Shown here: one piece after another, positions 9,041 through 18,398 of the stretch
How the letters are laid out: the number at the start of each line of letters is the position of its first letter
Position numbering within the stretch: position 1 is the first letter of the stretch
Assembly (NCBI RefSeq): GCF_900115865.1
Contig: NZ_FOXY01000003.1
Location: forward strand, 1-64,000
DNA length: 64,000 nt
From: Donghicola eburneus
GTDB lineage: Bacteria; Pseudomonadota; Alphaproteobacteria; Rhodobacterales; Rhodobacteraceae
Reading direction: 5' to 3'
Made by a program: the position numbers and the translations under genes
Notes under the pieces: model-generated
Database searches by the model: none
What the model saw: the letters and a program-made list of their open reading frames with translations, nothing else
What the model was told of the DNA's origin: nothing

Positions 9041-9732
9041 CCCGTAAGTTGTTCGCATCCGTCCTGATCGCAGGCGCCGCCCTTGGTGGCGCGTTCTGGC
9101 TGACCAGCACGCCTGAAACCTCTTCGTCGCTGCTGCCCGCCGCAGCCTATGCGCAAGACGCCACTGCGGACGCTGCCACAGACGAGGCCCCCGCCGAAGC
9201 GACCGTGACCGAGATGGTCATGGGGGCAGAGGACGCACCTGTGACTGTCGTGGAATACGCGTCGTTCACCTGCCCGCACTGCAAAAACTTTCATGATGGT
9301 CCGCTGAAGGAGATCAAGAAAAACTACATCGATACTGGCAAGGTGAAGTTCGTCTTCCGCGAGGCGTATTTCGACCGCCCCGGTCTGTGGGCCTCGATGG
9401 TGGCGCGTTGCGGCGGTCCGCTGCGTTACTTTGGTATCTCTGACCTGATCTTTGAAAATCAGAGCGAATGGGCGCGTGCCGAATCTGCGGCAGACATGGT
9501 TGGCCATCTGCGCCGCTATGCCAAGATTGCAGGTCTGGACGATGCGCAGCTGGATGCCTGCCTGAGCGACGCGGACAAAGCGCAGGCGCTGGTTGACTGG
9601 TATCAAGCCAACGACGCCAAGGATAACATCACCGGCACGCCAAGCTTCTTTATCAATGGCGAAAAGAAGCAGAACATGAACTACGCTGACTTCTCTGCTG
9701 CCCTCGACGAGGCGCTCGCCGAGGCCGAATGA
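9037..9732 (+). CDS. DsbA-family thiol:disulfide oxidoreductase
   Basis: Exported thioredoxin-fold protein of 231 residues. An N-terminal signal sequence (RKLFASVLIAGAALGGAFWL) is followed by an Ala/Glu-rich linker, the active-site motif CPHC at residues 79-82, an alpha-helical insertion, and the cis-proline loop GTPSFFING near 202-210. This is the layout of the single-domain DsbA/DsbG-like proteins in PF13462. It would form or reshuffle disulfides in periplasmic proteins. It is translationally coupled on both sides through four-base ATGA overlaps with the DUF721 gene and the CoA-transferase gene. Confidence 0.88.
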   Translation: MTRKLFASVLIAGAALGGAFWLTSTPETSSSLLPAAAYAQDATADAATDEAPAEATVTEMVMGAEDAPVTVVEYASFTCPHCKNFHDGPLKEIKKNYIDTGKVKFVFREAYFDRPGLWASMVARCGGPLRYFGISDLIFENQSEWARAESAADMVGHLRRYAKIAGLDDAQLDACLSDADKAQALVDWYQANDAKDNITGTPSFFINGEKKQNMNYADFSAALDEALAEAE

Positions 9733-10844
9733 CCGCGCCTCTTGCAGGTGTAAAAGTCGTCGAACTGGCGCGTATTCTGGCCGGCCCTTGGGCCGGTCAA
9801 CTGCTGTCCGATTTGGGGGCCGAGGTCACCAAGGTCGAAAGCCCCGAGGGCGACGACACCCGCCGCTGGGGCCCGCCCTTTATCGAGCGAAAGGGCGACC
9901 GGAGTGCTGCCTATTTCCACTGCTGTAACCGTGGAAAGCGCTCGGTCATCGCCGATTTTCGAACTCCCGAAGGCCAAGAGGCTGTGCGCAAACTGGTCGC
10001 CGAAGCGGATGTCCTGATCGAGAACTTCAAGGTTGATGGGCTGAAGAAGTACGGCTTGGACTACGAGAGCCTCCGCGAGGTGAACCCGCGCTTGGTCTAT
10101 TGCTCGATCACGGGTTTCGGGCAGGACGGACCCTACGCCGCTCGGGCAGGCTATGACTACATCATCCAAGGTATGTCCGGCCTGATGTCCGTGACCGGAT
10201 CGCCCGCAGGGCAGCCCATGAAGGTGGGTGTCGCAGTCACCGATATTTTTACGGGCCTCTATGCCAGCAACGCGATTCTGGCGGCGCTGTATCAGCGCGA
10301 TCGGACGGGCAGGGGGCAACAGGTCGATCTGGCGCTCTACGACGTGGCGGTCGGGGTGATGGCCAATCAGGCGATGAACTATCTGGCCACGGGGGATGCG
10401 CCCCAGCGGCTGGGGAATGCCCATCCGAATCTTGCGCCCTATCAGGTTTTTGCGTGTAGCGATGGGCACCTGATCATCGCTGTCGGGAATGACGGGCAGT
10501 TTGCGCGTTTCTGCGAATTGCTGGGTATGCCTGCTTTGGCAGCCGCTCCGGACTACGCGACCAATCCTGCGCGGGTCGCCAATCAGGCCGCTTTGGATCA
10601 GGCACTGACCCCCGTGATTGCAGGGTGGACCAAGGCTGATCTGCTGACAGCGTGCGAGGCGCAGGGCGTTCCCGCTGGCCCGATCAATGATATGTCCGAA
10701 GTCTTTGCCGATCCGCAGATCATCGCGCGTCAGATGCAGATCGCGCCGGATGGGGTGCCCGGTGTGCGGACGCCGATCCGCTTTTCCGAGGCAGAGTTGT
10801 CACTGGACAAAGCCGCCCCGAAACTGGGTGAGGACAGCCAATAG
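9729..10844 (+). CDS. CaiB/BaiF family class III CoA-transferase
   Basis: A 371-residue formyl-CoA-transferase family enzyme. The N terminus (GVKVVELARILAGPWAGQLLSDLGAEVTKVE) is the family hallmark, and DVLIENFKVDGLKKYGLDYESL holds the conserved Asn-Phe region before the catalytic Asp area (QGMSGLMSVTG and beyond). It moves CoA between carboxylic acids, but the substrate cannot be read from sequence. Such genes often partner glutaryl-CoA dehydrogenase; gcdH is nearby at 857 but not adjacent. It overlaps the DsbA-like gene by four bases and converges on hemC. Confidence 0.85.
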   Translation: MTAPLAGVKVVELARILAGPWAGQLLSDLGAEVTKVESPEGDDTRRWGPPFIERKGDRSAAYFHCCNRGKRSVIADFRTPEGQEAVRKLVAEADVLIENFKVDGLKKYGLDYESLREVNPRLVYCSITGFGQDGPYAARAGYDYIIQGMSGLMSVTGSPAGQPMKVGVAVTDIFTGLYASNAILAALYQRDRTGRGQQVDLALYDVAVGVMANQAMNYLATGDAPQRLGNAHPNLAPYQVFACSDGHLIIAVGNDGQFARFCELLGMPALAAAPDYATNPARVANQAALDQALTPVIAGWTKADLLTACEAQGVPAGPINDMSEVFADPQIIARQMQIAPDGVPGVRTPIRFSEAELSLDKAAPKLGEDSQ

Positions 10845-10860
10845 AGGCTGTCCCATCCGT

Positions 10861-11820
10861 TCAGCCTTTGAAGTCAAAGAAGCCTTCGCCAGCGCGCTCT
10901 AGCAGGCGCGCAGCCATGTCAGCGCCCATCTGGGCAGCGTCGGCATAAGGCGCGCTCGCCTCGTCGGTCAGGCTTTCCGATCCATCGGGGCGCAGGATTT
11001 CGGCGCGCAGACGGACCATGCCGTCCTTCAGTTCGGCCAGACCCGCAATCGGAGTCTCGCACGATCCATCCAGACCCGCCAACAAGGTTCGTTCTGCCGC
11101 CATCATGATCGCAGTGTCCGCATGGTGGATCGCGGCCAGCATCTGGCCCGCCATGTCGTCGCTCGAACGGCGCTCGATGCAGATGGTGCCTTGGGCGATT
11201 GCGGGCAGCATGTCCTCTTCGGAGATAGGCGAGGTTGCGACGCTGTCCATCCCCAGACGGTTCAGGCCCGCCATCGCAAGGAAGGTGCAATCTGCCACGC
11301 CATCCGCCAGCTTTTTCAGGCGGGTCTGCACGTTGCCACGGAATTCCACGACGGTCAGATCAGGGCGCTTGTTCAAGAGCTGCGCGCGGCGGCGCAGGCT
11401 GGATGTCCCGAGAACGGCGCCAGAGGGCAGGTCAGCGATGCTGTCCACGTTCGATGAAATGAACGCGTCGCGATGATCCTCGCGGGGCAGGAAGCAGTCC
11501 ACAATCAGCCCCTCGGGCTGCAGCACCGGCATGTCCTTGGTCGAGTGGACGGCGATGTCGATGCCGCCGGACAGCATCGCTTCTTCGATCTCTTTGGTGA
11601 ATAGACCCTTGTTGCCGATCTCTTTCAGCGGGCGGTCCGCGTCGATCATGGCGCGGTTGTCACCGGTCGTCTTGATCACCACGATCTCGAACGCTGCCTC
11701 GGGCAGATCGAACGCGGCCATCAGACGGGCGCGGGTTTCTACGGCTTGCGCCAGCGCGAGCGGGCTGCCTCGGGTGCCGATTTTGAGCGGCTGATCGGGG
11801 GTCGGAAGCATCTGTGTCAT
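10861..11820 (-). CDS. hemC: Hydroxymethylbilane synthase (porphobilinogen deaminase)
   Basis: Joins four porphobilinogen units into hydroxymethylbilane in tetrapyrrole synthesis. Of the 319 residues, the N terminus LKIGTRGSPLALAQA, the middle TSSLRRRAQLLNKRPDL...EFRGNVQTRLKKL, and DGSCETPIAGLA with the cysteine that anchors the dipyrromethane cofactor are all diagnostic. The ATG at 11820 (MTQMLPTP) replaces a longer open frame that extends into the hemE promoter. It is divergent from hemE, a common arrangement in Rhodobacterales, so the two may share control. Confidence 0.95.
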   Translation of the reverse strand: MTQMLPTPDQPLKIGTRGSPLALAQAVETRARLMAAFDLPEAAFEIVVIKTTGDNRAMIDADRPLKEIGNKGLFTKEIEEAMLSGGIDIAVHSTKDMPVLQPEGLIVDCFLPREDHRDAFISSNVDSIADLPSGAVLGTSSLRRRAQLLNKRPDLTVVEFRGNVQTRLKKLADGVADCTFLAMAGLNRLGMDSVATSPISEEDMLPAIAQGTICIERRSSDDMAGQMLAAIHHADTAIMMAAERTLLAGLDGSCETPIAGLAELKDGMVRLRAEILRPDGSESLTDEASAPYADAAQMGADMAARLLERAGEGFFDFKG

Positions 11821-11942
11821 GGCGCAATCGATAGCTTGCCCTTGATGCCCAACGCAAGCGCGATACGTTGCGCCACACCGCCAAGACCTTGACACAGGGT
11901 CGCAGACAAGGGACCAACCGTTCAAAGAGAACAGAGGACATC

Positions 11943-12977
11943 ATGGCCGAAACCAAACCGCTGCTGCGTGCCCTGTCGGGCGAGACCCTGCCCACACCGC
12001 CGATCTGGATGATGCGTCAGGCAGGCCGCTATCTGCCCGAATACCGCGCCACCCGCGCCGAAGCAGGCGATTTCCTGTCCCTGTGCTACAACAGCGATCT
12101 GGCGACCGAAGTGACCTTGCAGCCCATCCGCCGCTACGGTTTCGACGCTGCGATCCTGTTCGCCGACATTTTGCTGATCCCCGATGCGCTGGGGGCCGAT
12201 CTGTGGTTCGTGACCGGCGAAGGTCCGCGTCTGTCCACAATCACAACCGAAGAAGATTTCGCAAAGCTTAAAAGCGCGGACGACATCCACGACCATCTGG
12301 CCCCGATCTACCAGACCGTCAGCAACTTGTCCTCTGCTCTGCCCAAAGAGGTCGCGCTGATTGGCTTTGCCGGCGCGCCTTGGACCGTGGCGACTTACAT
12401 GATCGCGGGCCGCGGCACCAAGGACCAAGGTCCGGCGCACGCTTTGATGCAGGAAAACACCCCTCTGTTCGAGGCGTTGATTGACCGTCTGACCGACTCG
12501 ACCATCGAATACCTGTCTGCGCAGATCCGTGCGGGCGCCGAGTGCGTAAAGCTCTTCGACAGCTGGGCCGGATCGCTGAAAGGCGAGGCGTTCGACAAAT
12601 ACGCCTTGGCCCCCGCCAAGAAAATTATCAGCGAAATCAAGGATCGCCACCCCGGTGTGCCCGTGATCGCCTTCCCGCGTGAAGCGGGCGACAAGTACAT
12701 CGGTTTTGCCAAAGAAACTGGAGCGAACTGTGTGGCGCTGGACAACTCGGTTAGCCCCGAGTGGGCGGCAGCGAACGTGCAGGTCGATGGCTGCGTTCAG
12801 GGCAACCTGGCGTCCTCGCACATGGTGACCGGTGGTCAGGCGCTGGTGGATGAAACCCGCCACATCGTGCAGACTTTCAAGAACGGGCCGCACATCTTCA
12901 ATCTGGGCCACGGGATTACGCCGGATGCGAACCCCGACAACGTCCAGCTGATGATCGACACCGTCCGCGAAGGCTAA
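11943..12977 (+). CDS. hemE: Uroporphyrinogen decarboxylase
   Basis: Converts uroporphyrinogen III to coproporphyrinogen III by four decarboxylations. The 344-residue protein carries the signature [17 protein letters not shown] near the N terminus, with the substrate-binding arginines, and later [16 protein letters not shown] and [16 protein letters not shown]. The ATG at 11943 follows AGAGGA. Together with hemC (divergent), hemF (15006) and hemN (38193) it covers most of the late heme pathway in this window. Confidence 0.95.
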   Translation: MAETKPLLRALSGETLPTPPIWMMRQAGRYLPEYRATRAEAGDFLSLCYNSDLATEVTLQPIRRYGFDAAILFADILLIPDALGADLWFVTGEGPRLSTITTEEDFAKLKSADDIHDHLAPIYQTVSNLSSALPKEVALIGFAGAPWTVATYMIAGRGTKDQGPAHALMQENTPLFEALIDRLTDSTIEYLSAQIRAGAECVKLFDSWAGSLKGEAFDKYALAPAKKIISEIKDRHPGVPVIAFPREAGDKYIGFAKETGANCVALDNSVSPEWAAANVQVDGCVQGNLASSHMVTGGQALVDETRHIVQTFKNGPHIFNLGHGITPDANPDNVQLMIDTVREG

Positions 12978-12981
12978 AGCT

Positions 12982-13821
12982 TTGACCGCGCCGATCCTGA
13001 TTGCAGTGGACGGCGGCGGCACAGGTTCGCGCTATGCCATGCGGCGTGGCGCGGACTATTCCGAGGCGACTGCCGGCCCCGCGAATGTCTCTAGTGACTT
13101 TGACGGCGCGCTGGCGAACCTGCGTTTGGGCCTTGGAAATCTAGGGCTTTCTGCGGGCGAATTGCAGGATGCGCGCATCTGCATGGGGCTTGCAGGCGTC
13201 TTGGACGAGGAAGACGCAGCACGGGTCCTCAATGCCCTGAAATTTCCACATCTCAAGGTCTTGGACGACCGCGCGATCGCGGTGCGCGGCGCGTTTATGT
13301 CGTCTGGCGTCGGGGCCTTGGCGGGTATTGGCACAGGCTCATATGTGGCCTGCCTAAGAGATGGAGCCGTGCAGTTTGCAGGCGGCTGGGGGCTGGCTTT
13401 GGGGGACGAGGCCAGCGGTGCTTGGCTGGGGCGAGAGGCGTTGCGCGCCGCATTGATGGTGCTCGAAGGGGCCGGACTGCAGAGCACGCTTGTCGCAGAG
13501 CTCTTGAAGGGCGGGCCCGCTCGGATTATGCGCGACGCGGCTCTGGCTGATCCGACGTGGTTTGGGCAAATTGCTCCGCTCGTGGTTAACGCTTCGGTAA
13601 CGGGTGATAAGGTAGCGATGGACCTGCTGAATCGTGGGGCGGCGTATCTGTCGGATACGCTGCGGCGGATTGGCTGGACAGACGGGATGCCCTTGGTCCT
13701 GACGGGCAGTTTGGGGCCCGTGTATAAACCTTATTTGCCTGCGGACATGCGGGCCAACCTGAAGGAGCAGGAGGGCAGCGCCCTAGATGGGGCCTTTGCC
13801 TATGCTGCTGAAATGCCATGA
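12982..13821 (+). CDS. BadF/BadG-type ATPase, N-acetylglucosamine kinase-like
   Basis: A 279-residue ASKHA-fold sugar kinase. The phosphate-1 motif ILIAVDGGGTGSRYAM is at the N terminus, and later glycine-rich segments include LAGIGTGSYVAC and GWGLALGDEASGAWLGREALR, which match GlcNAc kinases of the BadF/BadG/BcrA family. It likely phosphorylates GlcNAc to GlcNAc-6-P, because its stop codon overlaps the nagA start by four bases. The start is TTG at 12982, four bases after the hemE stop, with GAAGG eight bases upstream. No GlcNAc transporter is visible in the window. Confidence 0.78.
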   Translation: MTAPILIAVDGGGTGSRYAMRRGADYSEATAGPANVSSDFDGALANLRLGLGNLGLSAGELQDARICMGLAGVLDEEDAARVLNALKFPHLKVLDDRAIAVRGAFMSSGVGALAGIGTGSYVACLRDGAVQFAGGWGLALGDEASGAWLGREALRAALMVLEGAGLQSTLVAELLKGGPARIMRDAALADPTWFGQIAPLVVNASVTGDKVAMDLLNRGAAYLSDTLRRIGWTDGMPLVLTGSLGPVYKPYLPADMRANLKEQEGSALDGAFAYAAEMP

Positions 13822-14927
13822 TCTTATCCGGTGCGCGGGTCTTTGATGGGGTGAAACTTCACGACGGTATGGGCGTCGCGCTAGAGGAGGGCCGCGTTCT
13901 GGCGACCGGCCCGCTCGAGGGGGACGATCTGGGCGGTGGCATCCTGTGTCCGGGCTTTGTGGACATCCAAGTGAACGGCGGCGGCGGCGCGATGCTGAAC
14001 GAAGCGCCGACGGCCCAGACCCTGCGTCTGATGTCCGAAGCCCATGCAAAATTGGGGGCTACGTCGATTTTGCCGACCCTGATCACGGCACCGCTTGAGG
14101 TGTTTCAGGACGCTGTGAATGCGGTGGTCGAAGCGCGCCAAGAGGGCGTGCAGGGTTTGGTCGGTTTGCATCTGGAGGGGCCGCACCTGACCCGTGCTGG
14201 GGCCCATGACCCAGAACTGCTGCGGCCTATGACAGATGTGGATGTGAAGCTGTATTGCCATGCGGCGCGGGTGCTGGGATGCCTGAAAATCACGGTCGCG
14301 CCTGAACTGGTTTCTGACAACCATATCAATAGCTTGGTGCAGTGCGGCGTGATCGTTTCGCTGGGCCACACCGAGGCGGATTATGACCGCTGTCGGGCCG
14401 CGTCGCAGGCAGGGGCGAGCGTTGTGACCCACCTGTTTAACGCCATGACGGGGCTGAAACATCGCGCGCCGGGCTGTGTCGGCGCGGCGTTGACGGACCC
14501 GCGGCTTTCGGCGGGCCTGATTGCGGATGGCATGCACGTGCACGAGGGGCTTCTGGCGACGGTTTGGCGGGCCAAAGCGGGGGTGGACCGGCTGTTTCTG
14601 GTGAGCGACGCGATGGCGGTTGCGGGCACCGAGATGACAGAATTTACCCTGAATAATCGACGGGTTATGCGATCTGGCGGGCGCCTGACCCTTGAGGACG
14701 GAACGCTGGCGGGGGCCGATCTGGACCTGAGCACGGCCGTGAAAAACATGGTTAACGCTGGTGTGCCACTGGAAGAGTCGCTGGCCATGGCGACGCGCGT
14801 TCCGGCGGATGTGATCGGGCGCGATGACTTGGGCCGGATCGAGCTTGGGAGCCCCGCCGATCTGGTTCATCTGGACGACGATCTGAATGTGCAGGCGGTC
14901 TGGCGAGGCGGGCAAAGGGTCCTCTGA
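13818..14927 (+). CDS. nagA: N-acetylglucosamine-6-phosphate deacetylase
   Basis: Amidohydrolase of 369 residues that deacetylates GlcNAc-6-P in amino-sugar and peptidoglycan recycling. Seen motifs are GFVDIQVNGGGGAMLNE, the metal-site GLHLEGPHL, SLGHTEADYD with its histidine, VTHLFNAMTGLKHR, and LVSDAMAVAGT, which supplies the catalytic Asp. It is translationally coupled to the kinase upstream, so the pair would take GlcNAc to glucosamine-6-P. Its end faces hemF across 78 bases that hold a tandem and an inverted repeat. Confidence 0.92.
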   Translation: MILSGARVFDGVKLHDGMGVALEEGRVLATGPLEGDDLGGGILCPGFVDIQVNGGGGAMLNEAPTAQTLRLMSEAHAKLGATSILPTLITAPLEVFQDAVNAVVEARQEGVQGLVGLHLEGPHLTRAGAHDPELLRPMTDVDVKLYCHAARVLGCLKITVAPELVSDNHINSLVQCGVIVSLGHTEADYDRCRAASQAGASVVTHLFNAMTGLKHRAPGCVGAALTDPRLSAGLIADGMHVHEGLLATVWRAKAGVDRLFLVSDAMAVAGTEMTEFTLNNRRVMRSGGRLTLEDGTLAGADLDLSTAVKNMVNAGVPLEESLAMATRVPADVIGRDDLGRIELGSPADLVHLDDDLNVQAVWRGGQRVL

Positions 14928-14953
14928 CCCCACCAAAAACAGGGTCTGGTTCG

Positions 14954-14990
14954 CGTATGGCTGACGTATGGCTGACGTACATACGTCAGC
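14954..14990. repeat. Tandem 11-bp repeat joined to a 9-bp inverted repeat
   Basis: CGTATGGCTGA occurs twice head to tail (14954-14964 and 14965-14975). The second copy runs into a perfect inverted repeat, GCTGACGTA-CA-TACGTCAGC (14971-14990). It sits between the converging 3' ends of nagA and hemF and has no T tract, so it may be a bidirectional structure rather than a classic terminator. Confidence 0.8.
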
Positions 14991-15005
14991 GCATGACGCG
15001 ATCCA

Positions 15006-15899
15006 CTAGACCCACTTGGCCAGAGGCGGCAGGCTCATCAAAACGGCGTTCGCATCGTGGCCGGTTTCAAGGCCGAATTTCGTCCCGCGATCGTAGACCA
15101 GATTGTATTCCGCATAGAGCCCGCGGTGCACCAGCTGGGTGTCCTTGTCCGCGTCGGTCCATTCGGTGTCGCGGCGCTTTTCCACCAGCGGCAGGTAGGC
15201 GGGCAGGAAGGCTTTGCCGATGTCTTGGGTCAGGGTGAAATCCGATTCCCAATCACCGCTGCACTGGTCATCCATAAAGATTCCGCCAACGCCGCGCGCG
15301 CGCTTGCGGTGGGGGACGTAGAAATATTCATCCGCCCATGCCTTGAGCTTGGGGTACCAGTCGGTCCCGTGAGGGTCGAGGTGCGCCTTTTGCGTGTCGT
15401 GGAAATGCTGGGTGTCCTCGGCGTATTCGATGCAGGGGTTCAGGTCGGACCCGCCCCCGAACCACCACGCGTGGGGTGTCCAGAACATGCGGGTGTTCAT
15501 GTGAACCGCAGGGGCGTGCGGGTTCTGCATATGCGCGACCAGAGAAATGCCCGAGGCCCAGAAGCGCGGGTCCTCTTTCATGCCGGGGATGCCCTTGCGC
15601 GCGGCCATGGCCATCTGCGCCCGTTCGCCCAAGGTGCCGTAGACGGTCGAGATGTTTACGCCGACCTTTTCAAAAACGCGGCCCCCGCGCATGACAGACA
15701 TCAGGCCGCCACCGGCGTCAGAACCATCGTCAGCGGTGCGCGAGGTCCGGGTCACTTCGAACCGGCCTGCGGGCATGCTGTCCGAAAGAGGGCCCGTATG
15801 ACTGTCCTCGAGCCCTTCGAACGCGGCGACGATCTGGTCGCGCAGTTCTTTGAACCATGCAGATGCACGTTCGCGTTCGGTGACGAGTTCTTCGGTCAT
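15006..15899 (-). CDS. hemF: Oxygen-dependent coproporphyrinogen III oxidase
   Basis: Oxidatively decarboxylates coproporphyrinogen III to protoporphyrinogen IX using O2. The 297-residue product matches the family throughout: GGGLMSVMRGGRVFEKVGVN near residue 65, then HAPAVHMNTRMF, AWWFGGGSDLNP, and GGIFMDDQ with the conserved Asp pair. It is the aerobic counterpart of hemN at 38193, giving the cell both routes. No FNR-type box was seen in front of it. Confidence 0.95.
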   Translation of the reverse strand: MTEELVTERERASAWFKELRDQIVAAFEGLEDSHTGPLSDSMPAGRFEVTRTSRTADDGSDAGGGLMSVMRGGRVFEKVGVNISTVYGTLGERAQMAMAARKGIPGMKEDPRFWASGISLVAHMQNPHAPAVHMNTRMFWTPHAWWFGGGSDLNPCIEYAEDTQHFHDTQKAHLDPHGTDWYPKLKAWADEYFYVPHRKRARGVGGIFMDDQCSGDWESDFTLTQDIGKAFLPAYLPLVEKRRDTEWTDADKDTQLVHRGLYAEYNLVYDRGTKFGLETGHDANAVLMSLPPLAKWV

Positions 15900-16034
15900 T
15901 GGCCCCTCCGTTCGTTCGTTGGGAAATGGCTAGCAGGTGGACGGGAGACTGACCAGAGGGACGCGATGCGGCGCGTTACGCATTTGTGATAAAAAGGACC
16001 GCGACAGCGCAAATTCCCAACTTATATTGGCAAT

Positions 16035-16697
16035 ATGAACCGATTCTTTTATGCATTTTTGATATTTCCATTGTCGTTGGCCGCAACAATCGCGGGCGCT
16101 TCTGTTCCCTTTGATGGGGACTGGAAGGAACAGCGCTTTTCTCTGTTCGCCTCCAACGAATATTTGCAACGTGGTCATGCGGTTGATGTCGCATCAGACG
16201 GCACCGTTTCGCTGCTATGGCAGCGGGTGCCGTCCTATGATCGAGACGCTATACAGGCCCGCTGGACGTGGGAGGTGACGGAATCCGTGCCCCCCACTGA
16301 TCTCACTCAGAAGGGCGGCGACGACCGCAATCTGTCACTCTATTTTGTCTTTTTGCCCAGTGATCTGGTGGCCGAGGCCGAAGAGCGCGGCATTCGCTGG
16401 ATTTTAAAGCAATCGTCTGTGCGTGTGCTGCTGTACACGTGGGGCGGTCGTGATGGGGACACGGGGCTGATTGCCGCCTCGCCTTATATGAACAACCAAG
16501 GTGCCATGTTCATCAAACGCCCTGCAGGCACAGGCCGCTATACGGAAGAGGTAAATCTGCGGTCGGATTATGCCCGTGCCTTTGGCGGGGATGCGGGCGC
16601 GCTGGTGGGGCTGGCGATTTCGGCGGACAGCGATGACACGGACACCCATGTGCGGGCGACTCTGTCGGATCTGGCGCTGATTGGCCCGTCGAATTGA
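16035..16697 (+). CDS. DUF3047 secreted protein
   Basis: A 220-residue exported protein with an N-terminal signal peptide (MNRFFYAFLIFPLSLAATIAGA). The mature part follows the DUF3047 pattern: W-x-(V)-P-x-YDRDAIQARWTWEVTESVPPTDLTQKGGDDRNLSLYFVF, and later LLYTWGG. The family is a predicted beta-sandwich of unknown function, widespread in Proteobacteria. It is transcribed alone, divergently from hemF. Confidence 0.72.
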   Translation: MNRFFYAFLIFPLSLAATIAGASVPFDGDWKEQRFSLFASNEYLQRGHAVDVASDGTVSLLWQRVPSYDRDAIQARWTWEVTESVPPTDLTQKGGDDRNLSLYFVFLPSDLVAEAEERGIRWILKQSSVRVLLYTWGGRDGDTGLIAASPYMNNQGAMFIKRPAGTGRYTEEVNLRSDYARAFGGDAGALVGLAISADSDDTDTHVRATLSDLALIGPSN

Positions 16698-16885
16698 CGC
16701 GGTGCTGCGCCGCAGCTAAATACAAAGAGCCGAAAAATGTTGGGCCGGTTCGGTTATCCCGGTCCCTTGCGCCATGGTGCAGGATTTAGTCAGGGCATGC
16801 TCTGAACCCGCGGCATCCAACCCAAACCTATGGGGGGATGCCTGCGTGATGCGCCTGCGCCCCCTCTTGAATGAAAGAGGATCCG

Positions 16886-17119
16886 ATGGAACCCAAGAAA
16901 GTCATTATTGTCGCGCAACTGTTCATCTCTGGGATGATGGCGCTGTTCATGTCCGGTGTGATGAGCGTGATCCACATGGGCTTTAGCGCCGCGTGGCTGG
17001 CCCAGTGGGGGCCGAATTTTCTGACCGCGTGGCCGATTGCCTTTGTCGCGAGCATGGTGGTGGGGCCGATCGGCTTTGCCCTAGCGCGCAGGGTGTTGCG
17101 CGTCGAGGTCATCGTCTGA
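16886..17119 (+). CDS. Small two-helix membrane protein (DUF2798-like)
   Basis: A 77-residue protein with two hydrophobic helices (about residues 6-32 and 45-68), short charged ends and a glycine-proline turn before the RRVLR tail. It resembles the DUF2798 family of small membrane proteins with no known function. The ATG at 16886 is used because GAGGA lies just upstream; an ATG at 16871 lies before that ribosome site. Confidence 0.6.
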   Translation: MEPKKVIIVAQLFISGMMALFMSGVMSVIHMGFSAAWLAQWGPNFLTAWPIAFVASMVVGPIGFALARRVLRVEVIV

Positions 17120-17182
17120 TCTGTGATTTGCCCCTTGTGCCGCTGGCTGCGTATAAGGGGTGCAATCCACAGGAGACCCGTG

Positions 17183-17551
17183 ATGTTCCGATACACTCTG
17201 CCGCTATTGCTGGTGCTGGCCGCGTGCGCCACGCCCCGCGAGAAATGCTTGTCTGATGCGTCCGAGGATCTGCGGATTCTGGATGGGCTGATTGCCGAGC
17301 AGCGGGTGGTGGTGAACAGGGGCTTCCGCATGGATCAGACGCTGGAAAGCCGCAGCCGCGTGCAGTTCTGTGCGGGAACTGGGGGGAATGTGTCGATCCG
17401 GCTGTGCAACGGACGCAATCTGCGGACGGTCGAGCGGCCTGTGGCCGTAGATATCCCGACCGAACAGCGCAAGCTGGATCAACTGCTGTCGCGCAGGGAT
17501 GCTCTGGTCAGCCAGACGGCGCAGGCGCAGGCGTTCTGCCCGCCCGCGTGA
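17183..17551 (+). CDS. Putative lipoprotein
   Basis: A 122-residue product with a lipoprotein signal: MFRYTLPLLLVLAACATP, with a lipobox LAAC giving Cys15 as the lipidation site. The mature part is charged, has three more cysteines and a long helical section near the C terminus (IPTEQRKLDQLLSRRDALVSQTAQAQAF). The ATG at 17183 follows AGGAG. Function unknown. It ends eight bases from the converging SDR gene. Confidence 0.65.
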   Translation: MFRYTLPLLLVLAACATPREKCLSDASEDLRILDGLIAEQRVVVNRGFRMDQTLESRSRVQFCAGTGGNVSIRLCNGRNLRTVERPVAVDIPTEQRKLDQLLSRRDALVSQTAQAQAFCPPA

Positions 17552-17558
17552 TCGGGAA

Positions 17559-18368
17559 TTAGTGCGCGGGGGCGGCGACGGTATCCAGCAGGGTCCGGCC
17601 GCCATCGACGGTGACGATCTGACCGGTCATGAAGCTGGCCGCGTCGGACACGAGGAAATGCACAGCCTCTGCCACTTCGGTGGGGCTGGCGATGCGGCCC
17701 ATGGGTGTGTGGCTTTCGATGTCGTTGCGGAAGTCGCGGTTGTCCTTGAGCGTGTCCTTGAGCGAGCAGCTCATGACGCTTCCAAAGGCCAAGGCGTTCA
17801 CGCGGATATGGTTGGGGGCCAGCGCGACCGCCATTGAGCGGGTCATCTGGTCGAGCGCGGCGGCGCTGACCGAAAACGCCAGAAGATCGGGGTGCGTGCG
17901 GGTCGCGAGGATCGAGGACAGGTTGACGATGGCACCGGCAGAGTTGCTGTCGTTGCCCTCTTTTTCGGCCTGCTTGATCATGCGCTTGGCGACCATCTGG
18001 GTCATGCGCAGACTGGTCAGCATGTTCTGCTGGAGCAGCTGCTCGACCGCGTCATCTTCGGAGTTCAGAGGGTCCGAGGTCAGAACCTGACGCGATGCGT
18101 TTACCAAGATGTCGACGCGATCAAATGCGTCGATGGTGGCCGACAGCAGGTTCGCTTGGGTCAGACGTTCGCGCAGATCACCGGCAAAGAATTGGACGTT
18201 GTCCTCTTTCTTGGCCATGTCGCCGACTTCGGCCTTGAGCTGCGCTTCGTCCATGTCGGCGAACATGACGTTCGCACCCTTGTTGGCAAAGTGGCGGCCA
18301 ATGGCCAAGCCGATGCCGTTGGCCGACCCTGTGACGATTGCCGTCTTGCCTTGGATGGAAAAACCCAT
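17559..18368 (-). CDS. SDR-family protein with a degenerate catalytic motif
   Basis: A 269-residue Rossmann-fold protein of the short-chain dehydrogenase family. The cofactor motif TGSANGIG is intact near residue 14, and FADMD at the end of strand 2 suggests NAD(H). The serine region NLSSI is present, but the usual YxxxK is replaced: the aligned stretch reads [12 protein letters not shown], so Tyr becomes Phe and Lys becomes Ala. A classic dehydrogenase reaction is therefore unlikely, although nucleotide binding may remain. It is third in an apparent operon clpS - rsmC-like - SDR, 30 bases after the methyltransferase. Confidence 0.75.
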   Translation of the reverse strand: MGFSIQGKTAIVTGSANGIGLAIGRHFANKGANVMFADMDEAQLKAEVGDMAKKEDNVQFFAGDLRERLTQANLLSATIDAFDRVDILVNASRQVLTSDPLNSEDDAVEQLLQQNMLTSLRMTQMVAKRMIKQAEKEGNDSNSAGAIVNLSSILATRTHPDLLAFSVSAAALDQMTRSMAVALAPNHIRVNALAFGSVMSCSLKDTLKDNRDFRNDIESHTPMGRIASPTEVAEAVHFLVSDAASFMTGQIVTVDGGRTLLDTVAAPAH

Positions 18369-18398
18369 ACCTCGAAACCTCTTGGTAAATCCGCTGCG

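Noticed and set aside
11889-11917. TTGACA element upstream of hemE as a sigma-70 promoter
   Set aside because: The -35 is good but nothing resembling a -10 lies 16-18 bases downstream.
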